NCBI RefSeq assembly: GCF_011395035.1
Contig: NZ_CP024768.1
Span: forward strand, 2,207,286 to 2,271,285
Direction: 5' to 3'
DNA: 64,000 bases
Source: Pantoea cypripedii
GTDB lineage: Bacteria; Pseudomonadota; Gammaproteobacteria; Enterobacterales; Enterobacteriaceae
Shown here: positions 7,121-16,244 of the stretch, piece by piece
How positions within the stretch are numbered: the stretch's first letter is position 1
Layout: each line of letters opens with the position of its first letter
Notes under the pieces: generated by a model
What the model saw: the letters and a program-made list of their open reading frames with translations, nothing else
Told to the model about the DNA's origin: nothing
Databases searched by the model: none
Program-made: the position numbers and the translations under genes

Positions 7121-8743
7121 ATGCCAAAATTATTCCCCACGCTGTTGCTCGGCCTCAGCGTATTGAGTGCGTCTGCATGGGCGCTGCCTGCGAACGATAT
7201 TCGCCACACCGGCTTCGTTTATTGCGTCAACGGCACGGTGAATACCTTTAACCCGCAGCTGGCCAGCAGCGGGTTAGTGGTCGATACGCTCGCCGCGCAG
7301 CTTTACGATCGGCTGCTGGATGTCGATCCCTATACCTATCGCCTGATCCCCGATCTGGCGCAAAGCTGGGAAGTGCGGGATAACGGCGCGACATATCGCT
7401 TCCACCTGCGTAAGGATGTCGCCTTCCAGCACACCAACTGGTTTACGCCCACCCGTAAAATGAATGCCGACGATGTGGTGTTCAGCTTTGCCCGCATGTT
7501 TGATCGCCAGCATCCGTGGCATAACGTTAACGGCGGCAGCTACCCTTATTTTGATAGTCTGCAATTTGCCGACTCAGTGCAGAGCGTGAAAAAGCTCGAT
7601 AACGATACTGTCGAGATTCGCCTGAACAGCCCGGATGCGTCGTTTCTATGGCATCTCGCCACCCATTACGCCCCCGTGCTCTCCAAAGAATATGCTGATC
7701 AACTGACAGCCAAAGGTCAGCAGGAAAGGCTGGATCGGGAACCCGTCGGCACTGGCCCATTCCAGCTCAGCGAATACCGCACCGGGCAATATCTGCGTCT
7801 GGCACGTAATCCGCAATACTGGCGCGGGGTGCCACGCCTCCAGCAGGTGGTGATTGATCTCGGTGTCGGCGGTACCGGACGCCTGTCGAAATTGCTGACC
7901 GGCGAATGTGACGTACTGGCCTATCCAGCCGCCAGCCAGCTCAGCATCCTGCGCGATGACCCACGTTTGCGTATGACGCTGCGTCCCGGCATGAATATCG
8001 CTTATCTGGCGTTTAACACCCGTAAACCGCCGCTGGATCGACCTGAAGTGCGGCACGCGCTGGCGCTGGCGATTAACAATGAACGTCTGATGGAATCGAT
8101 TTATTACGGCACCGCAGAAACCGCCGCGTCGATTCTGCCGCGTGCCTCGTGGGCGTATGATAATGATGCGCGCGTAACGGAATATAATCCGACCAAAGCG
8201 CGGGAAACATTGAAGGCACTTGGCGTGGAAAATCTGCATTTGCGCCTGGTGGTGCCCACCGCGTCGCAGTCGTGGAATCCCAGCCCGCTGAAAACCGCTG
8301 AGTTGTTACAAGCCGATCTGGCGCAGGTTGGAGTGCGTGTCACCATCGTCCCGGTGGAAGGTCGTTTTCAGGAAGCACAGCTGATGGCGATGAACCATGA
8401 TATTACCCTCACCGGCTGGGCCACCGACAGTAACGACCCTGACAGCTTCTTCCGTCCGCTGCTGAGCTGCGCGGCGATTCGCTCGCAAACCAATTACGCG
8501 CACTGGTGCTCACCCGCCTTCGATGAAGTGTTACAACACGCCCTGCTGTCCCAGCAACTCGCGGCGCGTATTGAAAGTTACGACACGGCGCAACAGATGC
8601 TGGCGCAGGAACTGCCGGTGCTACCACTGGCATCGTCGCTACGTTTGCAGGCCTATCGCCATGATATTAAAGGCCTGGTGCTGAGTCCGTTTGGTAACGC
8701 CTCATTCGCGGGCGTTTATCGTGATGAAAGCAGCGAGGAATAA
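7121..8743 (+). CDS. sapA: SapA, periplasmic solute-binding protein of the Sap transporter
   Basis: A 540-residue family 5 extracellular solute-binding protein, close to E. coli SapA in length. The signal peptide (LLGLSVLSASAWALP) ends at about residue 22. The family region YDRLLDVDPYTYRLIPDLAQ and the peptide-binding lobes follow. Sap proteins are linked to antimicrobial peptide resistance, peptide and haem uptake, and in E. coli SapBCDF is also a putrescine exporter. The ATG at 7121 is chosen because an in-frame TTG 60 bases upstream would precede the signal peptide. First gene of sapABCDF; sapB starts 2 bases after its stop. Confidence 0.95.
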   Translation: MPKLFPTLLLGLSVLSASAWALPANDIRHTGFVYCVNGTVNTFNPQLASSGLVVDTLAAQLYDRLLDVDPYTYRLIPDLAQSWEVRDNGATYRFHLRKDVAFQHTNWFTPTRKMNADDVVFSFARMFDRQHPWHNVNGGSYPYFDSLQFADSVQSVKKLDNDTVEIRLNSPDASFLWHLATHYAPVLSKEYADQLTAKGQQERLDREPVGTGPFQLSEYRTGQYLRLARNPQYWRGVPRLQQVVIDLGVGGTGRLSKLLTGECDVLAYPAASQLSILRDDPRLRMTLRPGMNIAYLAFNTRKPPLDRPEVRHALALAINNERLMESIYYGTAETAASILPRASWAYDNDARVTEYNPTKARETLKALGVENLHLRLVVPTASQSWNPSPLKTAELLQADLAQVGVRVTIVPVEGRFQEAQLMAMNHDITLTGWATDSNDPDSFFRPLLSCAAIRSQTNYAHWCSPAFDEVLQHALLSQQLAARIESYDTAQQMLAQELPVLPLASSLRLQAYRHDIKGLVLSPFGNASFAGVYRDESSEE

Positions 8744-8745
8744 GC

Positions 8746-9711
8746 ATGATCATCTATATATTGCGTCGCCTGCTGTTGCTGATCATCACGCTGTTTTTGC
8801 TGTCACTGGTTAGCTTCAGTCTGAGTTATTTCACCCCCAATGCCCCGCTGGAAGGCGCTTCATTATTTGATGCCTGGTGGTTCTGGTTTAAGGGGCTGAT
8901 GCAGTTTGATTTTGGTGTGTCCAGCACCAATGGTCAGTCCATTGATATCCAGCTGCGCGAGGTGTTTCCCGCCACGCTGGAGCTGTGCATTCTGGCCTTT
9001 ATGCTGGCGCTGATGGTCGGGATTCCTCTCGGTATCTGCGCAGGTGTGATGCGTAATAAATGGCAGGATAAAGCGATTAGCGCGCTGGCGCTGCTCGGCT
9101 TCTCCATGCCGGTGTTCTGGCTGGCGTTACTCTTCACAATGTTTTTCTCGTTAACCCTCGGCTGGTTGCCGGTATCTGGCCGGTTTGATTTACTCTATCC
9201 GGTGCAGAACGTCACCGGTTTTGCCCTGGTCGACGCCTGGCTGAGTCATTCACCGTGGCGGCATGAAATGCTGATCAGCACCCTCACCCATATGATCCTG
9301 CCGGTGGTTGTGCTGGCCGTCGCCCCGACCACTGAAGTGATTCGACTGTTGCGCAGCAGCACCAGCGAGGTGATGGATAAAAACTACGTTAAAGCGGCGG
9401 CGACGCGGGGGCTATCGCGTTTTACCATTATCCGCCGCCATGTGCTGCATAACGCTCTGCCGCCGGTGATCCCCCGCCTGGGTTTGCAGTTCTCCACCAT
9501 GCTGACGCTGGCGATGATTACGGAAGTGGTATTTAACTGGCCGGGCCTGGGTCGCTGGCTGATCAATGCTATCCGCCAGCAGGATTACGCCGCGATTTCT
9601 GCGGGTGTGATGGTAGTGGGCAGCCTGGTGATCGTGGTTAACGTGCTGTCAGATATTGTCGGCGCGGCGCTGAATCCGCTGAAACATAAGGAATGGTATG
9701 CCCTTAGATAA
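8746..9711 (+). CDS. sapB: SapB, membrane permease of the Sap ABC transporter
   Basis: A 321-residue inner-membrane permease of the DppB/OppB type with the usual N-terminal hydrophobic segment (LLLLIITLFLLSLVSFSLSY), about six membrane helices, and a coupling loop for the ATPases (EVMDKNYVKAAATRGLSRF, about residues 208-227). It pairs with SapC to form the channel. The end overlaps the sapC start by 14 bases. Confidence 0.95.
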   Translation: MIIYILRRLLLLIITLFLLSLVSFSLSYFTPNAPLEGASLFDAWWFWFKGLMQFDFGVSSTNGQSIDIQLREVFPATLELCILAFMLALMVGIPLGICAGVMRNKWQDKAISALALLGFSMPVFWLALLFTMFFSLTLGWLPVSGRFDLLYPVQNVTGFALVDAWLSHSPWRHEMLISTLTHMILPVVVLAVAPTTEVIRLLRSSTSEVMDKNYVKAAATRGLSRFTIIRRHVLHNALPPVIPRLGLQFSTMLTLAMITEVVFNWPGLGRWLINAIRQQDYAAISAGVMVVGSLVIVVNVLSDIVGAALNPLKHKEWYALR

Positions 9712-10588
9712 TATTTATGCCGAAAAACGGCAGCCCGGCACCTTCCGACTCAGCTGGCAGCGCTTTTATCACGACACCAGCGCGATGATCGGCTTATATG
9801 GCTTCGGTGCCATCCTGTTTCTTTGCCTGTTTGGCGGTCTGCTGGCTCCCTACGGTATCGATCAGCAGTTCCTTGGCTACCAGTTACTGCCGCCCTCGTG
9901 GTCACGCTATGGCGATGTCTCGTTCTTCCTCGGCACAGACGATTTAGGTCGCGATGTCCTCAGCCGGTTGCTGAGCGGTGTGACGCCAACGGTAGGTTCG
10001 GCGATTCTGGTTACGCTGCTGGCGGCGATCTGCGCGCTGGTGCTCGGCGTGCTGGCGGGTATTACCCACGGCCTGCGTTCGGCGGTGATGAACCATGTGC
10101 TGGATACACTGCTGTCGATCCCCTCGTTGCTGCTGGCGATCATTGTGGTGGCGTTTCTTGGCCCGCGGCTGGAACACGCCATGCTGGCCGTGTGGCTGGC
10201 GCTGATCCCGCGTCTGGTGCGCGAAATCTACACCGCCGTGCACGATGAGATGGAAAAAGAATACGTGGTAGCACTGCGTCTTGATGGGGCACGTAACTTC
10301 AATATCCTGTGGAGTGCCGTGCTGCCCAATGTACTCCCGCTGCTGGTAAGTGAATTTACGCGTTCGCTATCGATGGCGATTCTCGATATCGCCGCGCTGG
10401 GTTTTCTCGATCTTGGCGCACAGCTGCCTTCGCCCGAATGGGGCGCGATGCTGGGTGACTCGCTGGAACTGATTTACGTTGCCCCCTGGACCGTCATGTT
10501 ACCCGGGGCCGCGCTGATGGTGAGTGTGTTGATTGTTAACCTGCTGGGCGACGGCATCCGTCGTGCCGTAGAAGCGGGAGCTGAATAA
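9698..10588 (+). CDS. sapC: SapC, second membrane permease of the Sap transporter
   Basis: A 296-residue DppC/OppC-type permease: one N-terminal membrane helix (IGLYGFGAILFLCLFGGLLA), then a DDLGRDVLSRLL segment and the permease domain with the ATPase-coupling motif EKEYVVALRLDGARNFNIL at about residues 187-205. The stop base is shared with the sapD start (10588), so translation is coupled. Confidence 0.95.
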   Translation: MPLDNIYAEKRQPGTFRLSWQRFYHDTSAMIGLYGFGAILFLCLFGGLLAPYGIDQQFLGYQLLPPSWSRYGDVSFFLGTDDLGRDVLSRLLSGVTPTVGSAILVTLLAAICALVLGVLAGITHGLRSAVMNHVLDTLLSIPSLLLAIIVVAFLGPRLEHAMLAVWLALIPRLVREIYTAVHDEMEKEYVVALRLDGARNFNILWSAVLPNVLPLLVSEFTRSLSMAILDIAALGFLDLGAQLPSPEWGAMLGDSLELIYVAPWTVMLPGAALMVSVLIVNLLGDGIRRAVEAGAE

Positions 10589-11583
10589 TGCCGTTACTCG
10601 ATATCCGCAATCTGACCATTGAATTTATGACCGCAGAAGGCCCGGTCAAAGCGGTCGATCGCATCAATCTGACCCTCACCGAAGGCGAAGTGCGCGGCCT
10701 GGTGGGCGAATCCGGCTCCGGCAAGAGCCTGGTAGCAAAAGCCATCTGCGGTGTCACCAAAGATAACTGGCGCGTCACCGCCGACCGTATGCGCTTCGAC
10801 GATATCGATCTGCTGCGCCTGTCCCCGCGCGAACGCCGTCGTATTGTCGGCCATAACGTCTCGATGATCTTCCAGGAACCGCAGTCCTGTCTTGATCCTT
10901 CGGAAAGCATTGGCCGTCAGCTGATGCAGGCGATTCCTCGCTGGACATTTAAAGGCCACTGGTATCAGCGGCTGTGGTTCTGGCGCAAAGCGCGTGCCAT
11001 TGAGTTGCTGCATCGCGTCGGTATCAAAGATCATAAAGACATCATGCGCAGCTTCCCCTACGAGCTGACCGAGGGTGAATGCCAGAAAGTGATGATTGCC
11101 ATCGCACTGGCGAACCAGCCACGGTTGTTGATTGCCGATGAGCCGACTAACGCCATGGAACCGACCACCCAGGCACAGATTTTCCGCCTGCTCAGCCGTC
11201 TGAATCAGAACAACAACACCACCATCCTGCTGATCAGCCATGACTTGCGCACCATGAGTCAATGGGCCGATCGCATCAACGTGATGTATTGCGGCCAGAC
11301 GGTGGAAACCGCGCAGAGTGATGACCTGATGGGGACGCCCCATCATCCTTACACCCAGGCACTCATCCGCGCAATGCCAGATTTCGGTAGCGCCTTGCCG
11401 CATAAAAGCCGTCTGAATACCTTATCCGGCGCGATCCCATCACTGGAACATTTGCCGATTGGCTGCCGCCTTGGCCCGCGCTGTCCCTATGCGCAACGTA
11501 AATGCATCGAAACACCACGTCTTAGCGGCAACAAAGCACATCTGTTTGCCTGCCACTTCCCGCTGAATATGGAGGGCCAGTAA
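10588..11583 (+). CDS. sapD: SapD, ATPase of the Sap transporter
   Basis: A 331-residue OppD/DppD-type ATPase. Walker A is GESGSGKSLV (about residue 39), Walker B LLIADEPTN, and a C-terminal oligopeptide-transporter tail carries a cysteine cluster (CRLGPRCPYAQRKC). The ABC signature is the atypical LTEGE in place of LSGGQ, also seen in E. coli SapD. SapD additionally supports Trk potassium uptake in E. coli by an ATP-linked effect. It sits between sapC and sapF with almost no spacing. Confidence 0.95.
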   Translation: MPLLDIRNLTIEFMTAEGPVKAVDRINLTLTEGEVRGLVGESGSGKSLVAKAICGVTKDNWRVTADRMRFDDIDLLRLSPRERRRIVGHNVSMIFQEPQSCLDPSESIGRQLMQAIPRWTFKGHWYQRLWFWRKARAIELLHRVGIKDHKDIMRSFPYELTEGECQKVMIAIALANQPRLLIADEPTNAMEPTTQAQIFRLLSRLNQNNNTTILLISHDLRTMSQWADRINVMYCGQTVETAQSDDLMGTPHHPYTQALIRAMPDFGSALPHKSRLNTLSGAIPSLEHLPIGCRLGPRCPYAQRKCIETPRLSGNKAHLFACHFPLNMEGQ

Positions 11584-11585
11584 GC

Positions 11586-12389
11586 ATGGAAACGCTGCTG
11601 GAAGTGCGTAATCTGAGTAAAACCTTCCGTTACCGTACCGGTTTATTTCGCCGCCAGCATGTCGAGGCGGTGAAGGAAGTCAGTTTTACCCTGCGCGAGA
11701 AACAGACGCTGGCAATTATCGGGGAAAATGGTTCGGGTAAGTCAACCCTGGCGAAGATGCTGAGCGGCATGGTGCCCCCAACCCATGGACAAATCCTGAT
11801 TGATGATCATCCGCTGGAGTATGGCGACTATGGTTATCGTAGCCAGCGCATCCGCATGATTTTCCAGGACCCGACCACCTCACTGAACCCGCGTCAGCGC
11901 GTCAGCCAGATCCTCGATTTTCCCCTGCGTCTGAATACCGATTTGGATGACGAGGCACGGGAAAAACGCATCATTGCCACGCTGCGTCAGGTTGGCTTAT
12001 TACGCGATCATGCCGGTTACTACCCGCATATGCTGGCCCCAGGGCAAAAACAACGCCTGGCGCTGGCGCGTGCCTTAATCCTGCAACCCAAAGTGATTGT
12101 GGCGGATGAAGCGCTGGCTTCGCTGGATATGACCATGCGTTCGCAGCTGGTCAATCTGATGCTGGAACTCCAGGAGAAGCACGGCATTTCCTATATTTAT
12201 GTCACCCAGCATATCGGCATGATGAAGCACATTAGCGATCAGGTGCTGGTGATGCATCAGGGCGAAGTGGTGGAACGTGGCGGCACCGCTGATGTGCTGG
12301 CTTCACCGTTGCATGAACTGACCAAACGGTTGATCGCCAGCCATTTTGGCGAAGCCCTGACCGCAGAGGCCTGGCGACGGGAGCGATAA
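11586..12389 (+). CDS. sapF: SapF, second ATPase of the Sap transporter
   Basis: A 267-residue OppF/DppF-type ATPase with Walker A GENGSGKSTL, signature LAPGQKQRLALARAL (again degenerate against LSGGQ), and a Walker B region VIVADEALASLD. It would act with SapD at the inner face of the membrane. It ends the sap operon; a hairpin follows at once. Confidence 0.95.
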   Translation: METLLEVRNLSKTFRYRTGLFRRQHVEAVKEVSFTLREKQTLAIIGENGSGKSTLAKMLSGMVPPTHGQILIDDHPLEYGDYGYRSQRIRMIFQDPTTSLNPRQRVSQILDFPLRLNTDLDDEAREKRIIATLRQVGLLRDHAGYYPHMLAPGQKQRLALARALILQPKVIVADEALASLDMTMRSQLVNLMLELQEKHGISYIYVTQHIGMMKHISDQVLVMHQGEVVERGGTADVLASPLHELTKRLIASHFGEALTAEAWRRER

Positions 12390-12390
12390 C

Positions 12391-12415
12391 CCTATGCCGA
12401 TGAGCGGCATAGGGT
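12391..12415 (+). terminator. Hairpin after sapF
   Basis: CCCTATGCCG, loop ATGAG, CGGCATAGGG: a perfect 10-bp stem starting 2 bases beyond the sapF stop. There is no T-run on the plus strand. It separates the sap operon from the convergent defence gene pair. Confidence 0.5.
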
Positions 12416-12419
12416 CACG

Positions 12420-13334
12420 TTAAAGTGTCTCCTCTGCCGTCGCGGGCGTTATGGCCACCGGCTGCGGCGGACGGAAAGCGTGGAGATAGTTAATCAGTTC
12501 GTGGTTATTCAATATGGCCATGTAAAATGCTGTCTCCCAATCATGGGCTTTACGGCTCGCATTTTCATCTAATCTTGCCTGGAGCGATTGTCTGAGGTCA
12601 AAATAATTATTCTTTAGCAGGGTTTGCCAGCTTAAGAATGATTCGTTGCACCATAACTTCATCCGTTCCGCGACATCAAGTTCATCGAGATGTGTGCGTA
12701 TCCGACTTTTTATTGTTTTCGAAAATGACGGCGGAACAGTAAAAGAAATTTTAAAATCCGGCATTCTACCCCCATCAAAATCAATGGCAACCTTGAACTT
12801 TACTGCACTTAAGAAACTGAAGAAGTAAGGATGAATATAACGACACCTCACGCCATCTTTAACCGCGTAATGCGGTCCTTTAATGGAAGCACAGGTCGAA
12901 CACTGCGGCACCAGGTTTTGCGGCAACAAACTATACTCGGCCCAACCGGTTTTAGGGATAAAATGATCCAGGGTCTCAGGTTTAACCCGAAAACCACAGT
13001 AAGGGCAAACCGTCTGTTTATGCTTTAATCTTAAATGCCTGATATATTTTTTAAGCCTGAGAGGGGGGTGTTCGTAATAATCAATAACGACATCCCTCCT
13101 TTTCTCAACGGCCGACTTTGCCGGTTCAGTGAGGTGTTCAAAATGGTACTTTGATTGGGGTAAGGCCGCATCCCAGTTGATGATCAGATCCGCATAACCT
13201 GCTATCACACCTGACAACAGAGGCTTTTCGACCTTAAATATTGCCGCATGCTGTTTAGCGCCTTTCTCTGCAATGTTAAGCCAGAGAGCAGAACGGTGGC
13301 GGCGAATAAATGTGAGCTTACGGATATCTTCCAT
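12420..13334 (-). CDS. HNH endonuclease, PtuB-like component of a Septu-type defence pair
   Basis: A 304-residue protein with an HNH nuclease core at about residues 110-160: VCPYCGFRV, then LDHFIPKTG, then LVPQCSTCASIKG, giving the two Cys-x2-Cys zinc-binding pairs, the catalytic His of LDHF and the Asn of PQNLVP. It starts 2 bases after the ATPase gene stop, so the two are one transcription unit. AAA ATPase plus HNH nuclease in this order is the arrangement of Septu (PtuA/PtuB) systems, in which the complex cuts DNA or nucleic acid during phage infection. No reverse transcriptase or msr/msd region is adjacent, so this does not look like a retron-linked copy. Family assignment is by architecture; the activity is inferred. 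Confidence 0.72.
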   Translation of the reverse strand: MEDIRKLTFIRRHRSALWLNIAEKGAKQHAAIFKVEKPLLSGVIAGYADLIINWDAALPQSKYHFEHLTEPAKSAVEKRRDVVIDYYEHPPLRLKKYIRHLRLKHKQTVCPYCGFRVKPETLDHFIPKTGWAEYSLLPQNLVPQCSTCASIKGPHYAVKDGVRCRYIHPYFFSFLSAVKFKVAIDFDGGRMPDFKISFTVPPSFSKTIKSRIRTHLDELDVAERMKLWCNESFLSWQTLLKNNYFDLRQSLQARLDENASRKAHDWETAFYMAILNNHELINYLHAFRPPQPVAITPATAEETL

Positions 13335-13336
13335 GC

Positions 13337-15001
13337 TTATTCTTCATCCGATATATTAATTTCTGCATTATTATTTTGTTTTGTCAGGAGATAGATTAAC
13401 GCACTATCACCAAATTCTTCCGATTGGGCTTTAATAATCTCCTGCGGGTTACGTTCTTTAAGCAAGTTGTCCAGAGAACGCTGATAACTTTTGATGGTGC
13501 GATTATCGTCAAATACCTCACCAATGATTTCATCCAGTGTCGCACCAAGTGTCTCGATTTCTGGTGAGGTGATGCTGGTCCCTTGTTTATCACGTTTAAG
13601 GACATACACATAAGGCCGACTCACTTCGCGAGCAATCACTGCCGAGTGGGTCGAAATGATCGCACAGGATCTTGTGCTCTTTAACAGCTCCTTCAGCATA
13701 TCGATTAACCCCACTTCCAGCGCAGGATGCAGGTACAGCTCGGGTTCATCAATCAACAATAACGAGGCTTCATCAATGGCCGCGATGATAGCTGGGATCA
13801 TATACGAATAGATTTTCTGCCCTGAACTTAACGGTAACACTTCATCATCAAGCAAAAAAACAAAACCTTTTCGCTCATCGATCTCATCTATTTTTTGTTT
13901 GAGATAGTTCTGGAGATCGAGTTTAATCAGGTTTTTCTTGTGAGTATAAAAGCCGATGGCATCAAAATTTAATGTCAATGATAACGTACGCCATAATAAG
14001 CTGAACCGACTTAATGGGTCCCACCATTCTTCCTCACGGTCATAATTAATCAACCACAGCAAAGATCTCATCGCATCAAAGGATGGATAGTCGAGGTCAA
14101 ATACCCCCTTGCCATTTTTAAAACCAATATATTCGTAATTCACTGCTTTCAGATTCAGCGATCGTAATTGTGCCAGTTTATTATTCGAAACATTGTAGTT
14201 CTCTTTTATCGATTCCACTGTCGTCGGATAATTTTCAAATGGAGAGTAAGCAACAACAATTAATTTATTAAACTTATCAAGCCCCCCTGAATCAGGGAAG
14301 TCATGTCCAATATATTTTTCACATATTTCCTTTAACAAATGCGTTTTTCCGGTGCCATTTTTGCCAATAAGCAGTGCTACGTATTTTTCCGGAAATACGT
14401 CCTCAAGATTAAATCGAATATCGAACAAATCTTTGAAACAATGACTATTAAGAAATACATGGTTTTTTGTCCACAGCTGGTAACCCTCTGTGGCGGTCTT
14501 AAACCCGGTATTAATGATTTTTATCGCTTCCAGCTCATTGCGCATCAATGATCTGTCCACCCCAGGCCAATCCAGGATACGTTGCCTTTCATTAACCGGC
14601 ATGGGCCTTGAAAGATCATTCATCGTCATCAGGAAATCGCGCGTGATACCTAAGCGTTTCGTCGCTGTGCCAAGTTTGCGATACAGCTCAATACTGGTCC
14701 CGAGCATGGCATGTTCCTGAGTTTCCAGTAGCCCGGTAATGCGTCGGCTTTTGTCCTCACCCCCAAGGTAGGTCTGTGATGTTAAAAAGCGACTGGTGTT
14801 TTCATGGCCGTTGAACAGTAAGCGAATCAATCCCAGCCGATAGGTCTTATCACTTACATAAAAAAGATAAAACATTGTCTGGTAACCGAAATCATCCCAG
14901 GAAGCGTGGTACCCGGTCACCGTATTATCTTTGACTAAATGAAACCCTTTCCTGCCAACTGTTTCCAGTTTCTGAAAGTTTTCTGTGTAGAAGATATCCA
15001 T
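13337..15001 (-). CDS. AAA/ABC-type ATPase, PtuA-like component of a Septu-type defence pair
   Basis: A 554-residue ATPase of the SMC/Rad50-like AAA_21 type: Walker A LLIGKNGTGKTHLL (about residue 213), an ABC-like signature LPLSSGQKIYSYM, Walker B LLLIDEPELYLHP and a switch histidine in CAIISTHSAVIA. It would be the sensor/ATPase of the pair with the following HNH nuclease. The codon use and AT-rich wobble positions differ from the flanking sap and fabI genes, and sapF and fabI are direct neighbours in E. coli, so the pair is probably a horizontally gained defence insertion. No transposase or integrase accompanies it. Some OLD-like nucleases share the ATPase but carry a TOPRIM domain, which is not seen here. 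Confidence 0.75.
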   Translation of the reverse strand: MDIFYTENFQKLETVGRKGFHLVKDNTVTGYHASWDDFGYQTMFYLFYVSDKTYRLGLIRLLFNGHENTSRFLTSQTYLGGEDKSRRITGLLETQEHAMLGTSIELYRKLGTATKRLGITRDFLMTMNDLSRPMPVNERQRILDWPGVDRSLMRNELEAIKIINTGFKTATEGYQLWTKNHVFLNSHCFKDLFDIRFNLEDVFPEKYVALLIGKNGTGKTHLLKEICEKYIGHDFPDSGGLDKFNKLIVVAYSPFENYPTTVESIKENYNVSNNKLAQLRSLNLKAVNYEYIGFKNGKGVFDLDYPSFDAMRSLLWLINYDREEEWWDPLSRFSLLWRTLSLTLNFDAIGFYTHKKNLIKLDLQNYLKQKIDEIDERKGFVFLLDDEVLPLSSGQKIYSYMIPAIIAAIDEASLLLIDEPELYLHPALEVGLIDMLKELLKSTRSCAIISTHSAVIAREVSRPYVYVLKRDKQGTSITSPEIETLGATLDEIIGEVFDDNRTIKSYQRSLDNLLKERNPQEIIKAQSEEFGDSALIYLLTKQNNNAEINISDEE

Positions 15002-15217
15002 ATGTTCCAGCTCGAATGTTCATGTAATTATTTTTAAGATTTATGCCGGTCTGTGGTTAAAAGTCAACGCTTACCGGATATGAATAAACTCACATTCCCG
15101 AGGCTCGGATTAACGCCCTGCCGAGGTTTATGCTAGAATCCGCACGTCGATTAACGTCGGTCGCGCACTTTTTAACCATTGCGGCCGCCAACAACAATGA
15201 CCATAAGGATTACAGCT

Positions 15218-16006
15218 ATGGGTTTTCTTTCCGGTAAGCGCATTCTGATTACTGGCGTTGCCAGTAAACTTTCCATTGCCTACGGTATTGCGCAGGCGAT
15301 GCACAAACAGGGCGCAGAGCTGGCTTTCACCTACCAAAACGACAAACTGAAAGGTCGTGTGGAAGAGTTTGCTAAAGACCTGGGTTCAGACATTGTTCTG
15401 CCGTGCGATGTGGCAGAAGACGAGAGCATTACTGCGCTGTTCACCGAACTGGCAAAAACCTGGCCAAAATTTGACGGTTTCGTTCACTCCATCGGTTTCG
15501 CTCCGGGCGACCAGCTGGATGGCGACTATGTAAACGCCGTTACCCGTGAAGGCTTCAAAATCGCTCACGACATCAGCGCCTACAGCTTTGTTGCTATGGC
15601 GAAAGAGTGCCGTGCGATGCTGAACCCGAATTCAGCGCTGCTGACCCTTTCCTACCTGGGTGCTGAGCGCGCCATCCCGAACTATAACGTAATGGGTCTG
15701 GCTAAAGCGTCTCTGGAAGCTAACGTTCGTTACATGGCGAACGCGATGGGTCCGGAAGGTGTGCGTGTTAACGCCGTTTCTGCGGGACCGATCCGTACAC
15801 TGGCAGCATCTGGCATCAAAGATTTCCGTAAAATGCTGGCACACTGCGAAGCCGTTACCCCGATTCGCCGTACCGTGACCATCGAAGACGTAGGTAACTC
15901 TGCGGCCTTCCTGTGTTCCGACCTGGCGGGTGGTATCACCGGTGAAGTGGTACACGTTGATGGCGGCTTCAGCATTGCCGCGATGAACGAGCTGGAACTG
16001 AAATAA
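15218..16006 (+). CDS. fabI: FabI, NADH-dependent enoyl-ACP reductase
   Basis: A 262-residue short-chain reductase performing the last reduction of each fatty-acid elongation cycle (trans-2-enoyl-ACP to acyl-ACP). It starts MGFLSGKRILITGVAS, the conserved start; the upstream in-frame TTG is not needed. The catalytic pair is visible as Tyr-x6-Lys in YNVMGLAKAS (about residues 156-163), and the nucleotide site in the first 20 residues. It is nearly identical to E. coli FabI, the target of triclosan. Monocistronic with a promoter in the 216 bases after the divergent defence pair and a terminator right after it. Confidence 0.97.
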   Translation: MGFLSGKRILITGVASKLSIAYGIAQAMHKQGAELAFTYQNDKLKGRVEEFAKDLGSDIVLPCDVAEDESITALFTELAKTWPKFDGFVHSIGFAPGDQLDGDYVNAVTREGFKIAHDISAYSFVAMAKECRAMLNPNSALLTLSYLGAERAIPNYNVMGLAKASLEANVRYMANAMGPEGVRVNAVSAGPIRTLAASGIKDFRKMLAHCEAVTPIRRTVTIEDVGNSAAFLCSDLAGGITGEVVHVDGGFSIAAMNELELK

Positions 16007-16014
16007 GTTCCTGA

Positions 16015-16037
16015 GGGCGAGCCTGGCTCGCCCTTTT
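16015..16037 (+). terminator. Intrinsic terminator of fabI
   Basis: GGGCGAG (16015-16021), short loop, CTCGCCC (16027-16033), then TTTTC. Begins 8 bases after the fabI stop. Confidence 0.85.
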
Positions 16038-16244
16038 CATTTCTGCTTCTCACCCCTCTAAATCAAAAACCGCGCGATGCATGTGCCATCCCGCAGCGCC
16101 TTATACTGTCTTGCTATTAATTATCACCGATCATTCTTTTGCCCCGGACAGCCCTTCGGCGACGATAGGCTAGCCCTTCGGTACGCGCCCGTTTTCGGAT
16201 TGCAGCGACCGCTACCGAGTCCGTTTTTTGCAAAAGGAATGACC

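Noticed and set aside
13337..15001. Retron or OLD-family nuclease instead of Septu
   Set aside because: No reverse transcriptase next to it, and no TOPRIM domain in the ATPase.
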